Source: AC-32 sp963719275
GTDB lineage: Bacteria > Actinomycetota > Thermoleophilia > Gaiellales > Gaiellaceae
Reading direction: 5' to 3'
NCBI GenBank assembly: GCA_963719275.1
Contig: CAVRBT010000004.1
Span: 310,001-374,000, forward strand
Length of the DNA stretch: 64,000 bases
Position numbers and translations under genes: made by a program. Shown piece after piece: positions 40,863 to 49,462 of the stretch. The notes under the pieces are model-generated. The model searched no databases. It saw only the letters and a list, made by a program, of their open reading frames with translations, and was not told the origin of the DNA. The first letter of the stretch is position 1. Every line of letters begins with the position of its first letter.

Positions 40863-42239
40863 GTGCGCGCCCCGCTCGCACTCGAGATCGGCCTCGCGCG
40901 CGCCGCTGCGGGGCTCTCGCGGCTCGCCGGCGCGGGCGGCGGGACGACGCTTCCCGGGAAGCTGCTCTGGAAGCTCGACCCCGGGGCGGTCGACCGGCTG
41001 GCAGCCCGCCTGCCCGACGGCTCGGCGCTCGTCTCGGCCACCAACGGCAAGACGACGACGGCCGCCATGGTGGCGTCGATTCTGGGCGGCTCGCGGCGGC
41101 TCGCGCACAATCGGGCCGGGGCGAACCTGGTCTCCGGGGTCACATCCGCCCTGGTCGCGGCACGCGATGCCGAGCTGGGCTTGTTCGAGGTCGACGAGGC
41201 GGCCCTTCCGGAGGTGGCGCGGCGGGTCCGGCCGCGGGCGCTCTCGCTGGGGAACCTCTTCCGCGACCAGCTCGACCGCTACGGGGAGCTCGAGCTCCTG
41301 GCGGAGCGGTGGCGCACGATGGCGCGCGGGCTGCCGGACGCGGCCGTGTTGGTGGCGAACGCCGACGACCCGCAGCTGGGGGAGATCGCCTCCGAGCGCG
41401 CGCAGCGAGCTCGCGTGGTCTTCGGGCTCGACGACCCGCGCCACGCCTCGAGGGAGCTCCAGCACGCCGCCGACTCGAAGTGGTGCGTCCGCTGCGGCAC
41501 GCCGTACGAGTACGCGGCCGCTTACATCGGCCACCTCGGCGACTTCCGCTGCCCGTCGTGCGGCCACGCCCGCCTGCCGCTTGACGTCTCGGCGCGGGTG
41601 ATCGAGCTGAACGGTCTCGAAAGCGTCTCGTTCGAGCTCGTGACGCCCGAGGGATCACGGCCGGTCGAGTTGCGCGTGCCCGGGCTCTACAACGTCTACA
41701 ACGCGCTCGCGGCGGCGGCCCTGTCCCGCGCGCTCGGAGCGGCTCTCGACGAGATCCAGGCCGGTTTGCAGGGCTTTTCAGCCGCGTTCGGGCGGTTCGA
41801 GCGCATCGCCGTCGGCGACCGCTCGCTGCTTGTGCTGTTGATCAAGAACCCGGCGGGCGCGAACGAGGTCGTCCGCACCCTCGTCGCCGCGGGAGCGCCG
41901 TCGCTGCTGCTGATCGCGCTCAACGACGAGATCGCGGACGGACGTGACGTCTCGTGGATCTGGGACGTGGACTTCGAGCCGCTGCTCGGAGGGCTCGAGC
42001 GGCTCGTCGCGACCGGGGAGCGTGCCGCCGAGCTCGCGCTGCGGTTCAAGTACGAGGGCCTGGCCGCGGATGCGATCGAGGTCGTGCCGTCGCTCGAGGA
42101 CGCACTCGACCGGGCCCTGGAGCTCACTCCCGCGGGCCGCGAGCTCGCGGCGCTGCCCACCTACACGGCGATGCTCGCGCTGCGGGACCTCGTCGCGCGG
42201 CGCGGGTTCGCGCGGCCGTACTGGGAGGCGGCCGCCTGA
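40863..42239 (+). CDS. murT: lipid II isoglutaminyl synthase subunit MurT
   Basis: 458-residue Mur-ligase-fold protein. ATP site LVSATNGKTTTAAMVASILG; a zinc ribbon inserted in the central domain (KWCVRCGTPYEYAAAYIGHL and FRCPSCGHARLPL) is diagnostic of MurT; the C-terminal DUF1727 region includes LLIALNDEIADGRDVSWIWD with the Asp implicated in catalysis. With GatD it amidates D-Glu of lipid II. GTG start at 40863; the stop overlaps gatD by one base. Confidence 0.95.
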   Translation: MRAPLALEIGLARAAAGLSRLAGAGGGTTLPGKLLWKLDPGAVDRLAARLPDGSALVSATNGKTTTAAMVASILGGSRRLAHNRAGANLVSGVTSALVAARDAELGLFEVDEAALPEVARRVRPRALSLGNLFRDQLDRYGELELLAERWRTMARGLPDAAVLVANADDPQLGEIASERAQRARVVFGLDDPRHASRELQHAADSKWCVRCGTPYEYAAAYIGHLGDFRCPSCGHARLPLDVSARVIELNGLESVSFELVTPEGSRPVELRVPGLYNVYNALAAAALSRALGAALDEIQAGLQGFSAAFGRFERIAVGDRSLLVLLIKNPAGANEVVRTLVAAGAPSLLLIALNDEIADGRDVSWIWDVDFEPLLGGLERLVATGERAAELALRFKYEGLAADAIEVVPSLEDALDRALELTPAGRELAALPTYTAMLALRDLVARRGFARPYWEAAA

Positions 42240-42991
42240 TGCGGATCGTCGTCGGCCACCTCTTCCCGGAGTACCTCAACATCTACGCCGACCGCGGGAA
42301 CATCGCGGTGCTGGCGCGCCGTGCGGCCTGGCGCGGCCACGAGCTCGAGGTGCGGCCGCTCGGCCGCGGCGACCTGGTGCGGCCGGGCGAGCACGACATC
42401 TACTACGTCGGCGGCGGCCAGGACCGCGAGCAGGAGCTGATCGCACCTGCGCTCGCGGCCATGGGGCTCGCGCTGGGCGAGGCGATCGAGGGTGGTGCCG
42501 CCGCACTGGCGGTCTGCGGCGGGTACCAGCTGTTCGGGCGCTTCTACCGCGACCAGAGCGGCGACGAGTTGCCCGGGGCCGGCCTCCTGCCGCTACACAC
42601 GGTGGCCGGCGAGCGGCGAATGATCGGCGACGTCCTGCTCGAGTGCGAGCTCGAGCCGGGCGAGCGCCGGACGCTGGCCGGGTTCGAGAACCACGCGGGC
42701 CGCACGTACCTCGACGACGGCGCCGAGCCTCTCGGCCGCGTCCTTGCAGGCTTCGGCAACGACGGCGAGACCGGCTACGAAGGCTGCCGCTCCGGGCGCG
42801 TGATCGGCACCTACCTGCACGGCCCTCTCCTCCCCCGCAACCCGTGGCTCGCGGACTGGCTGCTCGGGCAAGCGCTCGCGCACCGCACCGGGAGCGAGCC
42901 CGCGCAGCTGGAGCCGCTACCGGACGGCCTCGAGGCCGAAGCGCACGCCGTGAGCGCCGAACGTGCCCGCGCCCGCGGCGGCCGCTTCTGA
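42239..42991 (+). CDS. gatD: lipid II isoglutaminyl synthase glutaminase subunit GatD
   Basis: 250-residue class I (CobB/CobQ-like) glutaminase. MRIVVGHLFPEYLNIYADRG opens the family; the nucleophile Cys lies in LAVCGGYQLFGRFY and the His in GTYLHGPLLPRNP. It supplies ammonia to MurT. ATG overlaps the murT stop. A 10-bp-arm palindrome follows the stop by 2 bp. Confidence 0.95.
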   Translation: MRIVVGHLFPEYLNIYADRGNIAVLARRAAWRGHELEVRPLGRGDLVRPGEHDIYYVGGGQDREQELIAPALAAMGLALGEAIEGGAAALAVCGGYQLFGRFYRDQSGDELPGAGLLPLHTVAGERRMIGDVLLECELEPGERRTLAGFENHAGRTYLDDGAEPLGRVLAGFGNDGETGYEGCRSGRVIGTYLHGPLLPRNPWLADWLLGQALAHRTGSEPAQLEPLPDGLEAEAHAVSAERARARGGRF

Positions 42992-42993
42992 TC

Positions 42994-43014
42994 CAAGTAA
43001 CAGACTGTTACTTG
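42994..43014. terminator. perfect AT-rich palindrome between convergent genes
   Basis: CAAGTAACAG, one central base, CTGTTACTTG: 10-bp perfect arms, followed on the plus strand by AAAAG. It lies between gatD (ends 42991) and the convergent nudix gene (ends 43028). The composition is unusual for this genome. It could be a bidirectional terminator or a dimeric regulator site. Confidence 0.6.
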
Positions 43015-43027
43015 AAAAGAGACGCGG

Positions 43028-43483
43028 CTACGGGGCCCACAGAGCGCCGAGGTAGACCGCCGGGTCTCCCGGCGTCCAGCGCTGCAGGAAGCGCTGGATC
43101 GGCGGATGCAGGACGACCTCGTCCAGCTCGTCGGGCGCAAAGAGGCGGTGGCCGCGGACGGCGGCGTCGTGCGACGTGACCTTCTCGAGCGAGCGGCCGG
43201 TGAGGTCTCCCGCGAAGATGATGTGCACGACGTGTTTCGCGGCGAAGCTGCGCACGGGCGCGATCGAGTCGACGATCGCGATCGGGCCCTCCACCGGGAG
43301 CTCGTCTTCGATCCCGACCTCCTCGGCCAGTTCGCGGTGCAGCGCGTCGACGAGGCTCTCGCCGGAGTCGACCCCGCCGCCCGGCAGGAGCCAGTGCTCG
43401 CGGTTGTTCTTCTCGTGACGGCAGAGCAGTAGGCTTCCCTGCCAGCGCAGCAGCGCCGAGACCCGGATGCGCGGTTCGCCCAT
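43028..43483 (-). CDS. Nudix hydrolase
   Basis: 151 residues from ATG at 43483. The Nudix box is complete: GGGVDSGESLVDALHRELAE then EVGIE (G-x5-E-x7-RE-x-EE-x-GU). The substrate is not evident; being translationally coupled to dut (ATGA overlap) suggests nucleotide-pool cleaning. The N-terminus RIRVSALLRWQGSLLLCRHE and late region VHIIFAGDLTG fit ADP-ribose/NTP-type members. Confidence 0.88.
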   Translation of the reverse strand: MGEPRIRVSALLRWQGSLLLCRHEKNNREHWLLPGGGVDSGESLVDALHRELAEEVGIEDELPVEGPIAIVDSIAPVRSFAAKHVVHIIFAGDLTGRSLEKVTSHDAAVRGHRLFAPDELDEVVLHPPIQRFLQRWTPGDPAVYLGALWAP

Positions 43484-43917
43484 CAGCTCAGCGAGGAGCC
43501 GAAGCCGCGCACGCCCCGCTCGCTCTCCGGCAGCTCCTCCACCGCGACCGGGTCGAGCTCCGGCACCGGGAGCACGACGAGCTGCGCGATTCGCATCCCA
43601 GGCTCGACCACGAACGGCTCGCGCGCGTCGGTGTTCAGCAGGACGACGCGGATCTCGCCGCGGTAGCCGGAATCCACCAAGCCCGGCGAGTTCACGACCG
43701 TAAGCCCATGCCGTGCGGCCAGCCCGGAGCGAGGCTGCACGAAGCCCGCGTGCCCTGCGGGGATCGCGACCGCCAGCCCGGTGCCCACCGTCGCTCGCTC
43801 CCCCGGGCCGAGCTCGTGCCGCTCGCACGCGGCCAGGTCGAGCCCCGCGTCGCCCGCGTAGGCGCGTTCGGGCAGGACCGCGTCCTCTCTCAGGCGGCGG
43901 ATCGGGAGCTCGATCAC
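43483..43917 (-). CDS. dut: dUTP diphosphatase
   Basis: 144 residues, trimeric dUTPase. The five motifs are visible: AGDAGLDLAA; PRSGLAARHGLTVVNSPG; LVDSGYRGEIRVVLLNTD; RIAQLVVLPV; and the C-terminal RGVRGFGSS arm. It hydrolyses dUTP to dUMP. GTG start at 43917 overlaps the hflX stop (GTGA) and its TGA overlaps the nudix ATG. Confidence 0.96.
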   Translation of the reverse strand: MIELPIRRLREDAVLPERAYAGDAGLDLAACERHELGPGERATVGTGLAVAIPAGHAGFVQPRSGLAARHGLTVVNSPGLVDSGYRGEIRVVLLNTDAREPFVVEPGMRIAQLVVLPVPELDPVAVEELPESERGVRGFGSSLS

Positions 43918-45221
43918 GCGCTCGAGCGGGCCTCGGTCTCGGGCTCGACCACCAGGTATCGCGCAAACCGGCGCACCTCGCGCATCGGGAGGTGGGCGCG
44001 GATGAAGACGCCCTCCTCGCGGTCGGCGCGCTCGTCGACGGGCATGCCGAGCGCGTACAGCTCCGCCAGCCGGCCGCCCTCGTCGTACGGGATCAGCAGC
44101 CGGACGGGCTCGAAGCGCTCGCCGAACCGGGCGGCGATCCGCTCGCGCAGCGCTTCGAGCCCCTCCCCCGTCCGTGCCGAGACCTGCAGCGCCTCGGAGA
44201 ACCGGTTGCCCACGCGCCGCCGCCGCAGCGAGTCGACGGCGTCGATCTTGTTGAGCACGAGCTCGACCGGGAGCTCGCCGGCACCGATCTCCGCGAGCAC
44301 CGCCTGCACGGCTGCGAGCTGGGCGTCGAGCTCGTCGTCGGTCGCGGAGGCGTCGACGACGTGCAGCACGAGGTCCGCGACAAGCGTCTCCTCGAGCGTC
44401 GCCGCGAAGCCCTCGACCAGCTGGTGCGGAAGGCGTCGGATGAAACCGACCGTGTCGGTCACGAGGTAGCGGCGCCCGTCGACCTCGAACCCGCGGGTCG
44501 TCGGGTCGAGCGTCTCGAACAGGCGGTCGTCGACGGACACACCCGCGTCCGTGAGCGCGTTCAGCAGCGTCGACTTGCCGACGTTCGTGTAACCGGCGAG
44601 CGCGATCGTCGGCGTCTCCGAGCGCCGCCGCGACTTGCGTCTCGTCGCGCGCTGCTTCGCCAGCCGGCGCAGGCGCTCGCGCAGCAGTGTCACTCGCCGC
44701 CGCGCGAGCCGGCGATCGGTCTCGAGCTGGCTCTCGCCCGGGCCCCTCGTTCCGACGCCGCCCCCGAGGCGCTCGAGGTGCTGCCACAGCCCGCGCATGC
44801 GCGGCAAGTTGTACTCGAGCTGCGCGAGCTCGACCTGGAGCTTGCCCTCGGCGCTCACCGCATGCTGGGCGAAGATGTCGAGGATCAGCTGTGTGCGGTC
44901 GACGACGCGCGCCTGGAGGGCGTCCTCGAGGCGCCGCTGCTGCACAGGCGTGAGCTCGTCGTCGACGATCAGGGACTCGGCGGAGGAGCGCTTGAAGGCG
45001 TCCTGAAGCTCGACAAGCTTGCCTTTCCCGACGTACGTGCGCGGGTCGGGCCGCTCGCGGTGTTGCACGAGCTCGCCGATCGGCTCCACGCCCGCCGTGC
45101 GCGCCAGCTCGCGCAGCTCGGCGAGTTCGGCCCCCGCGTCGGCGCCCTTCGCGGGGGCCGCGAGCACGAACCCGCGCTCGGGCTCCGCACCGGGCGCTGG
45201 ATCCGGCTGGCGGGTCGTCAC
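43914..45221 (-). CDS. hflX: GTPase HflX
   Basis: 435 residues. An N-terminal HflX domain (RTYVGKGKLVELQDAF, DDELTPVQQRRLEDAL, VDRTQLILDIFAQHA, GTRGPGESQLETDRR) is followed by a G domain: GYTNVGKSTLLNALT, TDTVGFIRRLP, LVLNKIDAVD. HflX binds and splits stalled ribosomes. GTG at 45221 overlaps the aminotransferase stop by 4 bp. An upstream extension of the frame is the shadow of that gene. Confidence 0.94.
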   Translation of the reverse strand: MTTRQPDPAPGAEPERGFVLAAPAKGADAGAELAELRELARTAGVEPIGELVQHRERPDPRTYVGKGKLVELQDAFKRSSAESLIVDDELTPVQQRRLEDALQARVVDRTQLILDIFAQHAVSAEGKLQVELAQLEYNLPRMRGLWQHLERLGGGVGTRGPGESQLETDRRLARRRVTLLRERLRRLAKQRATRRKSRRRSETPTIALAGYTNVGKSTLLNALTDAGVSVDDRLFETLDPTTRGFEVDGRRYLVTDTVGFIRRLPHQLVEGFAATLEETLVADLVLHVVDASATDDELDAQLAAVQAVLAEIGAGELPVELVLNKIDAVDSLRRRRVGNRFSEALQVSARTGEGLEALRERIAARFGERFEPVRLLIPYDEGGRLAELYALGMPVDERADREEGVFIRAHLPMREVRRFARYLVVEPETEARSSA

Positions 45222-46396
45222 GCCGGAATTATGCCGCTCCGCAGCGAGGACTCGATGCGCTGCGTCGCTTCTTCGAGCCGTTCGTCCGGCACCGTCAGGG
45301 AAAGGCGCACGAACCCCTCTCCGCTCGGGCCGAACGAGGGTCCCGGTGAGACGACGATACCCGCCTCCTCGAGCACGAGCTCCGTGAACGACGCCGAGGT
45401 GTGGCCCTCCGGTACGCGCACCCAGAAGTACGGTGTCGCCTTCGGCGGGTCGACCTCGAGCCCGATCGCTTTCAGCGCCTCCGCCACGAGGTCGCGGCGC
45501 CGCTCGTACACCGCCGACATCTCGCGTGGGAAGTCGCGTGCGTCGGTGAGCGCCGCGATCGTCGCCCGCTGGACCGCCTCGAACATCCCCGAATCGAGGT
45601 TCGTCTTCAGCTGCCGGAAGCGCTCCACGACCTCCGCGTTGCCCGCGACGAGGCCAGAGCGCCAGCCGGTCATGTTCCAGCCCTTCGAGAGCGAGAAGAT
45701 CTCGACGCCGACCTCCTTCGCGCCCGGTGTCTGGAGGAAGCTCGGCGCGCGGTAGCCGTCGTAGCAGAGCTCCGAGTAGGCGTTGTCGTGCACGACGACC
45801 AGGTCGTTCCCCCGCGCGAACTCGACCGCGCGCTCGAAGTACCCGGGCTCGACGACCGCGCCCGTCGGGTTGTTCGGGTAGTCGAGGAAGAGCATGTTGG
45901 AGCATTCGCGTACGGCGGGTGGGATCGCGTCCAGGTCCGGCAGGAACCCGTTCGCTTCCTCGAGGGGCAGGTAGTGCACCTTCGCGCCGGCGAAGACAGG
46001 CCCCGAGGTGTAGGGCGGGTAGCCGGGATCCGGCGAGAGGCAGATGTCGCCGGGGTCGAGCAGCACGAAGGCGATATGACCCACCGCCTCCTTGCCGCCG
46101 AGCGCGGGGACGACCTCGGAAGCCGGGTCGAGCTCGACGCCGAACCGCTCGCCGTAGAACGAGGCCACCGCCTCGCGGAACGCGTCGCAGCCGTGGTTCG
46201 TCGGGTACTGGTGCGTTTCGGGATCGCTTGCGCCGGCGGCGAGCGCGTCGATCACCGGCTGCGGCGTCGGCAGGTCGGGATCGCCGATGCCGAGGCTGAT
46301 CACGTCCACGCCCGCGCGGCGCTTCTCGTCGATCTTGCGCTCGAGCTCGGCGAAAAGGTACGGAGGGACCGCGTCGAGACGGCGGGCAAATCTCAC
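45218..46396 (-). CDS. dapL: LL-diaminopimelate aminotransferase (DapL-like)
   Basis: 392-residue PLP enzyme, fold type I. VISLGIGDPDLPTPQPVIDA, YPTNHGCDAFREAVASFY, LFLDYPNNPTGAVVE and the PLP lysine in IFSLSKGWNMTGWRSG are aminotransferase class I/II motifs. Coupling to dapF (GTGA overlap at 46393-46396) supports DapL, which makes LL-DAP directly from tetrahydrodipicolinate. A different class I aminotransferase remains possible. Confidence 0.84.
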   Translation of the reverse strand: MRFARRLDAVPPYLFAELERKIDEKRRAGVDVISLGIGDPDLPTPQPVIDALAAGASDPETHQYPTNHGCDAFREAVASFYGERFGVELDPASEVVPALGGKEAVGHIAFVLLDPGDICLSPDPGYPPYTSGPVFAGAKVHYLPLEEANGFLPDLDAIPPAVRECSNMLFLDYPNNPTGAVVEPGYFERAVEFARGNDLVVVHDNAYSELCYDGYRAPSFLQTPGAKEVGVEIFSLSKGWNMTGWRSGLVAGNAEVVERFRQLKTNLDSGMFEAVQRATIAALTDARDFPREMSAVYERRRDLVAEALKAIGLEVDPPKATPYFWVRVPEGHTSASFTELVLEEAGIVVSPGPSFGPSGEGFVRLSLTVPDERLEEATQRIESSLRSGIIPA

Positions 46397-47172
46397 AAGG
46401 GGAACTCCTCGGCCAGCTCCACGGTGCAGATCTCCTCCGCCGGGCCGGTCAGGCGCGCGTGGCCGTCCTCGAGCTCCACGCGCAGGTCGCCGCCCGCGAG
46501 GTGGACGGTGACCGGGCTCTCGCACCAGCCGTTCGCAACCGCCGCCGCGCTGGCCGCGACGGCGCTCGTCCCGGAGGAGAGCGTCTCCCCCGCCCCGCGT
46601 TCCCAGACGCCAACCGTCAGCTCCTGGTCGCCGTCCACGCGCACGAGCTGGACGTTCGTGCGCTCCGGGAAGCGCGCGTGATTCTCGACCAGCGGGCCGA
46701 GACGGAGCAGCTCGGCGCGATCCGGCAGGCGCTGGATCACGGCATGCGGGTTGCCGACCGAGACCGGAGTGAGCTCGACCTCCTCGCCGTCGACGTCGAG
46801 CGTCTCCGGCTCTCCGACGTCGACCGCCCCCATCTCCTGCTCGACGTCGCGTTCGCCGCGCAGCCGTGCGAGAACCATGCGCGGCCCGACGAGGATCCGA
46901 ACCTCGTCGGCGCCGGCTCGCCGCGCCAACCAGCGGGCCGCGATCCGCGTGCCGTTCCCGGAGAGCTCGGCGACCGAGCCGTCCGGATTCCAGATGATCA
47001 CCTCGGCCGTGTCGTTGTCCGCCGAGACCACCTCGAGAATGCCGTCCGAGCCGACCCCGAAGTGGTAGTCGCAGATGCGCTTCACGCGCTCCGGCGTCAG
47101 CGGGACGGGCAGCTCGGCCTGCTCGACGAGCAGGTAGTCATTGCCCAGGCCGTGCCACTTCGCGAGCTTCAT
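46393..47172 (-). CDS. dapF: diaminopimelate epimerase homologue with both catalytic Cys replaced by Ser
   Basis: 259 residues, full-length DapF fold with duplicated domains: KWHGLGNDYLLVEQ, HFGVGSDGILEV, IIWNPDGSVAELSGNGTRIA, SVGNPHAVIQ, TNVQLVRVD, WERGAGETLSSGTSAVAASA. The family uses two Cys as acid/base, in MCGNG-R and LACGTG. Here these positions are S71 (LSGNGTR) and S200 (LSSGTS). Everything else around the site is conserved. Either Ser supports a modified reaction or the enzyme is inactive or altered in substrate. First gene of the dapF-dapL-hflX-dut-nudix run. Confidence 0.85.
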   Translation of the reverse strand: MKLAKWHGLGNDYLLVEQAELPVPLTPERVKRICDYHFGVGSDGILEVVSADNDTAEVIIWNPDGSVAELSGNGTRIAARWLARRAGADEVRILVGPRMVLARLRGERDVEQEMGAVDVGEPETLDVDGEEVELTPVSVGNPHAVIQRLPDRAELLRLGPLVENHARFPERTNVQLVRVDGDQELTVGVWERGAGETLSSGTSAVAASAAAVANGWCESPVTVHLAGGDLRVELEDGHARLTGPAEEICTVELAEEFPL

Positions 47173-47196
47173 CGGGGCGGGGCCACGCTACCTAAG

Positions 47197-47388
47197 GCGC
47201 CGACTCGGCGGCGCCGACCAGGGAGGCCGTGCGGGCTTTGCCCGTGCGGCCGTTCAAAGCGCGCCGACTCGGCGGCGCCGACCAGGGAGGCCGTGCGGGC
47301 TTTGCCCGTGCGGCCGTTCAAAGCGCGCCGACTAGGCGGCGCCGACCAGGGAGGCCGTGCGGGCTTTGCCCGTGCGGCCGTTCAAAGC
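47197..47388 (-). repeat. three tandem 64-bp two-hairpin repeats
   Basis: Units 47197-47260, 47261-47324 (identical) and 47325-47388 (one difference). Each holds a hairpin near GCGCCGACTCGGCGGCGCC and a second with arms GGCCGTGCGGGC and GCCCGTGCGGCC joined by TTT. As RNA of this strand, the second stem pairs fully with two G-U wobbles. The reverse complement aligns along its length with the 32.6-kb units. It fills the miaA-dapF gap; the last unit includes the miaA stop codon. Confidence 0.9.
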
Positions 47389-48251
47389 TCGCTGACGATC
47401 TCCGCCGCCACCTCGGCAGCGGGACGGTCGGCGTCGACGAGGACGTTTCCGGGGATCCGCCGCATCCACTTGCGCTGGTACGCGGCGTAGCGGCGGGTGC
47501 GTGCGACGAGCACCTCGACCGCCTCCTCGCGCGGCAGCTCGGCGATGTCCTGGAGGCCGTGGATCGTCCTCGCGGTCGCCGAGATCGGGCCCGAGAGCGC
47601 CCTGGCGACTTCCTCTTCGACCCCGAGCTCGAACATCTCGCGCGTGCGCTCCTCGATCCGCCGCCGGAGCTCCTTCATCGGGACGTCGAGCCCGAAGATC
47701 CGCGTCGGGTGGCGCGTCTCGCCGCTCCAGAGCGTGTCCTTCCCGGGCCGCAGGCTCGACCCCGCCTCGACGAGCTCGAGCGCGCGCACGACGCGGCGGC
47801 GGTCGTTCGGATGCACTGCGGCGGCGGCCTCCGGGTCGCGCTCCGCGAGCAGCGCGTGGGCCTGCTCCGGGCCCTCCTCGTCGTAGAGCCGCTCGAGCCG
47901 CTCCCGCGCGCCGGGCTGCGGCGGCGGTGGGAGCTCCAGCTCCGCGAGGGCCGCGCGCAGGTAGAGGCCGGTCCCGCCGACGACGACCGGCGTGCGGCCG
48001 GCGCCCAGGATCTCGTCGACCGCGGCGTGCGCGCGCCGCTGGTAGTCGGCGACGGAGCTCTCCTGGTCGAGGCCGAGGTACGCGACGAGGCGCGTCGGGA
48101 AGTCCGACTGGTTCGTCAGCACGGGCAGGCCGCGGTAGACCTGCATCGCGTCGGCCGAGACGAGCTCCGCCGGTACCAGCCGCGCGAGCTCCTCCGCGAC
48201 CGCGGTCTTTCCGGAGGCCGTGGGCCCGAAGATCGCGATCACGCGCGCCAC
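47382..48251 (-). CDS. miaA: tRNA dimethylallyltransferase
   Basis: 289 residues. P-loop IFGPTASGKTAVAEELA; LVSADAMQVYRGLPVLTNQS; VVGGTGLYLRAAL; VHPNDRRRVVRALEL; and the C-terminal ARTRRYAAYQRKWMRRIPG match MiaA. It prenylates A37 of UNN-reading tRNAs; MiaB then methylthiolates, and miaB lies 1.2 kb upstream on the same strand. The last codons and the TGA are within a tandem repeat element. Confidence 0.95.
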   Translation of the reverse strand: MARVIAIFGPTASGKTAVAEELARLVPAELVSADAMQVYRGLPVLTNQSDFPTRLVAYLGLDQESSVADYQRRAHAAVDEILGAGRTPVVVGGTGLYLRAALAELELPPPPQPGARERLERLYDEEGPEQAHALLAERDPEAAAAVHPNDRRRVVRALELVEAGSSLRPGKDTLWSGETRHPTRIFGLDVPMKELRRRIEERTREMFELGVEEEVARALSGPISATARTIHGLQDIAELPREEAVEVLVARTRRYAAYQRKWMRRIPGNVLVDADRPAAEVAAEIVSEL

Positions 48252-48312
48252 CGGCCGATTCTCGTTGAAGCGCCGGGGCGCCCGGCGGGCCGGGCGCCCC
48301 CGCGCGCTGGTG

Positions 48313-48690
48313 CTAGGTCGCCGGGACCGGAAAGGTCACGACGCTGCGGTTGCCGTCTCGGTCACGGCGCGCACACCGAAGATGTTGTTCCTCGCCGGAG
48401 AACGCGGCGAAGATGATCGTGGCGTCGAAGGAGTGCTTCGACATCACGCGGGCCAGCTCGAGCACGGCCGCGACACCCGAGGCGTCGTCGTCGGCACCGG
48501 GCGCGTCGCAGGTGAAGTCGAGCACGTCCGTGCAGCGGGAGTCGAGGTGCCCGCTGACGAGGTAGATCCGGTCGGCGGACTTGGGCTGGCTCCCGTGCAG
48601 CGTGGCAAGCACGTTCGTGACGTCATTCGTCGCAGCGCCGATTCCGCGGTTGGGGTCGGTCTGGGACGAGAGCGTGTGCCGCGTCCCGAA
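48313..48690 (-). pseudogene. M28-family peptidase fragment
   Basis: An internal piece of a zinc aminopeptidase: FGTRHTLSSQTDPNRGIGAA, YLVSGHLDSRCTD, APGADDDASGVAAVLELARV and IIFAAFSGEEQHL carry three metal-site motifs. The signal peptide, N-terminal part and C-terminal third are absent; after GEEQHL the sequence becomes non-homologous and stops. Between miaA and a damaged phosphatase gene. Confidence 0.75.
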
Positions 48691-48699
48691 CGACGCCAG

Positions 48700-49462
48700 T
48701 CACGACCTCAGGCGGGCGCGCGCGAGCTCGAGCTCACCGTCGCTCACTCCGGCCTCGCGGAGATACTCCTCGACGCCGCCGTACCGCCGCTTCAGCTCGC
48801 CGAACACGCCGAGCATCGACTCCGGCGGGGTCTGCGCGATCCGCCGCAGGCGCTGCAGCTCCTCCTCCGACTCCGCGGCCTCGAACCACGCCTCGTGGCG
48901 CTCTCGCAGCCGCTCCTCGCTGAGCGCGTAGTCCTGCGCGATGGTCTCCTCGTCGACGCCCGAGAGGTGGAGCAGGAACGCCGTGAGCAGCCCGGTGCGG
49001 TCCTTGCCGCCGACGCAGTGGATCACGACCCCGCCCTCGGGCGCGTGCGCGACGGCGCGCAGCGACGCAGCGACGTTGCCCTGGAAATGCTCGAGGAAGA
49101 TCAGGTACGCGTCGCGGGTCGCCGTCGCGTCGTCGGGCGCGGCCGCAGTGGCGGCGTCGAGCTCGCCGGCGATCTCCTCCCACTCAGCGTCGCTCGCCTC
49201 CATGAACGGGACGTGAACGACCTCGACCGGCAGCTCGGCGGGCCGGTCCTCCTCGCGCTCGTGATCGCCGCGCAGGTCGATCACCAGGCCGATGCCGTGG
49301 TCGACGAGCGCGCGCCACCCGTCGTCGCTGAGCTGCCGCACGCTGTCGGCGCGCACGACCGCACCGCGGCGCGTTTCGCCGCCGTCGGTCGGTTGGCAGG
49401 CCGCCGAGGTCGCGGACGTTGAGACAGCCGTCCCAGACGAGATCGCGTGCGTCAGGCGGCAA
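48700..49462 (-). pseudogene. tyrosine/dual-specificity phosphatase split by a 4-bp duplication
   Basis: C-terminal frame (48700-49356, 218 residues) has RALVDHGIGLVIDLRGDHER and the catalytic loop VIHCVGGKDRTGLL (HCx5R). The N-terminal part, ARDLVWDGCLNVRDLGGLPT, sits in another frame starting at about 49462. The tandem GTCG-GTCG at 49384-49391 shifts the frame; removing 4 bp would join PTD to GGETRRGAVVRADSV. Start near miaB stop, overlapping it by 11 bp. May be a true pseudogene, or the shorter frame may be made from GTG at 49356. Confidence 0.75.

Noticed and set aside
47197..47388. CRISPR array
   Set aside because: Units are contiguous 64-bp copies without unique spacers, and no cas genes are nearby.
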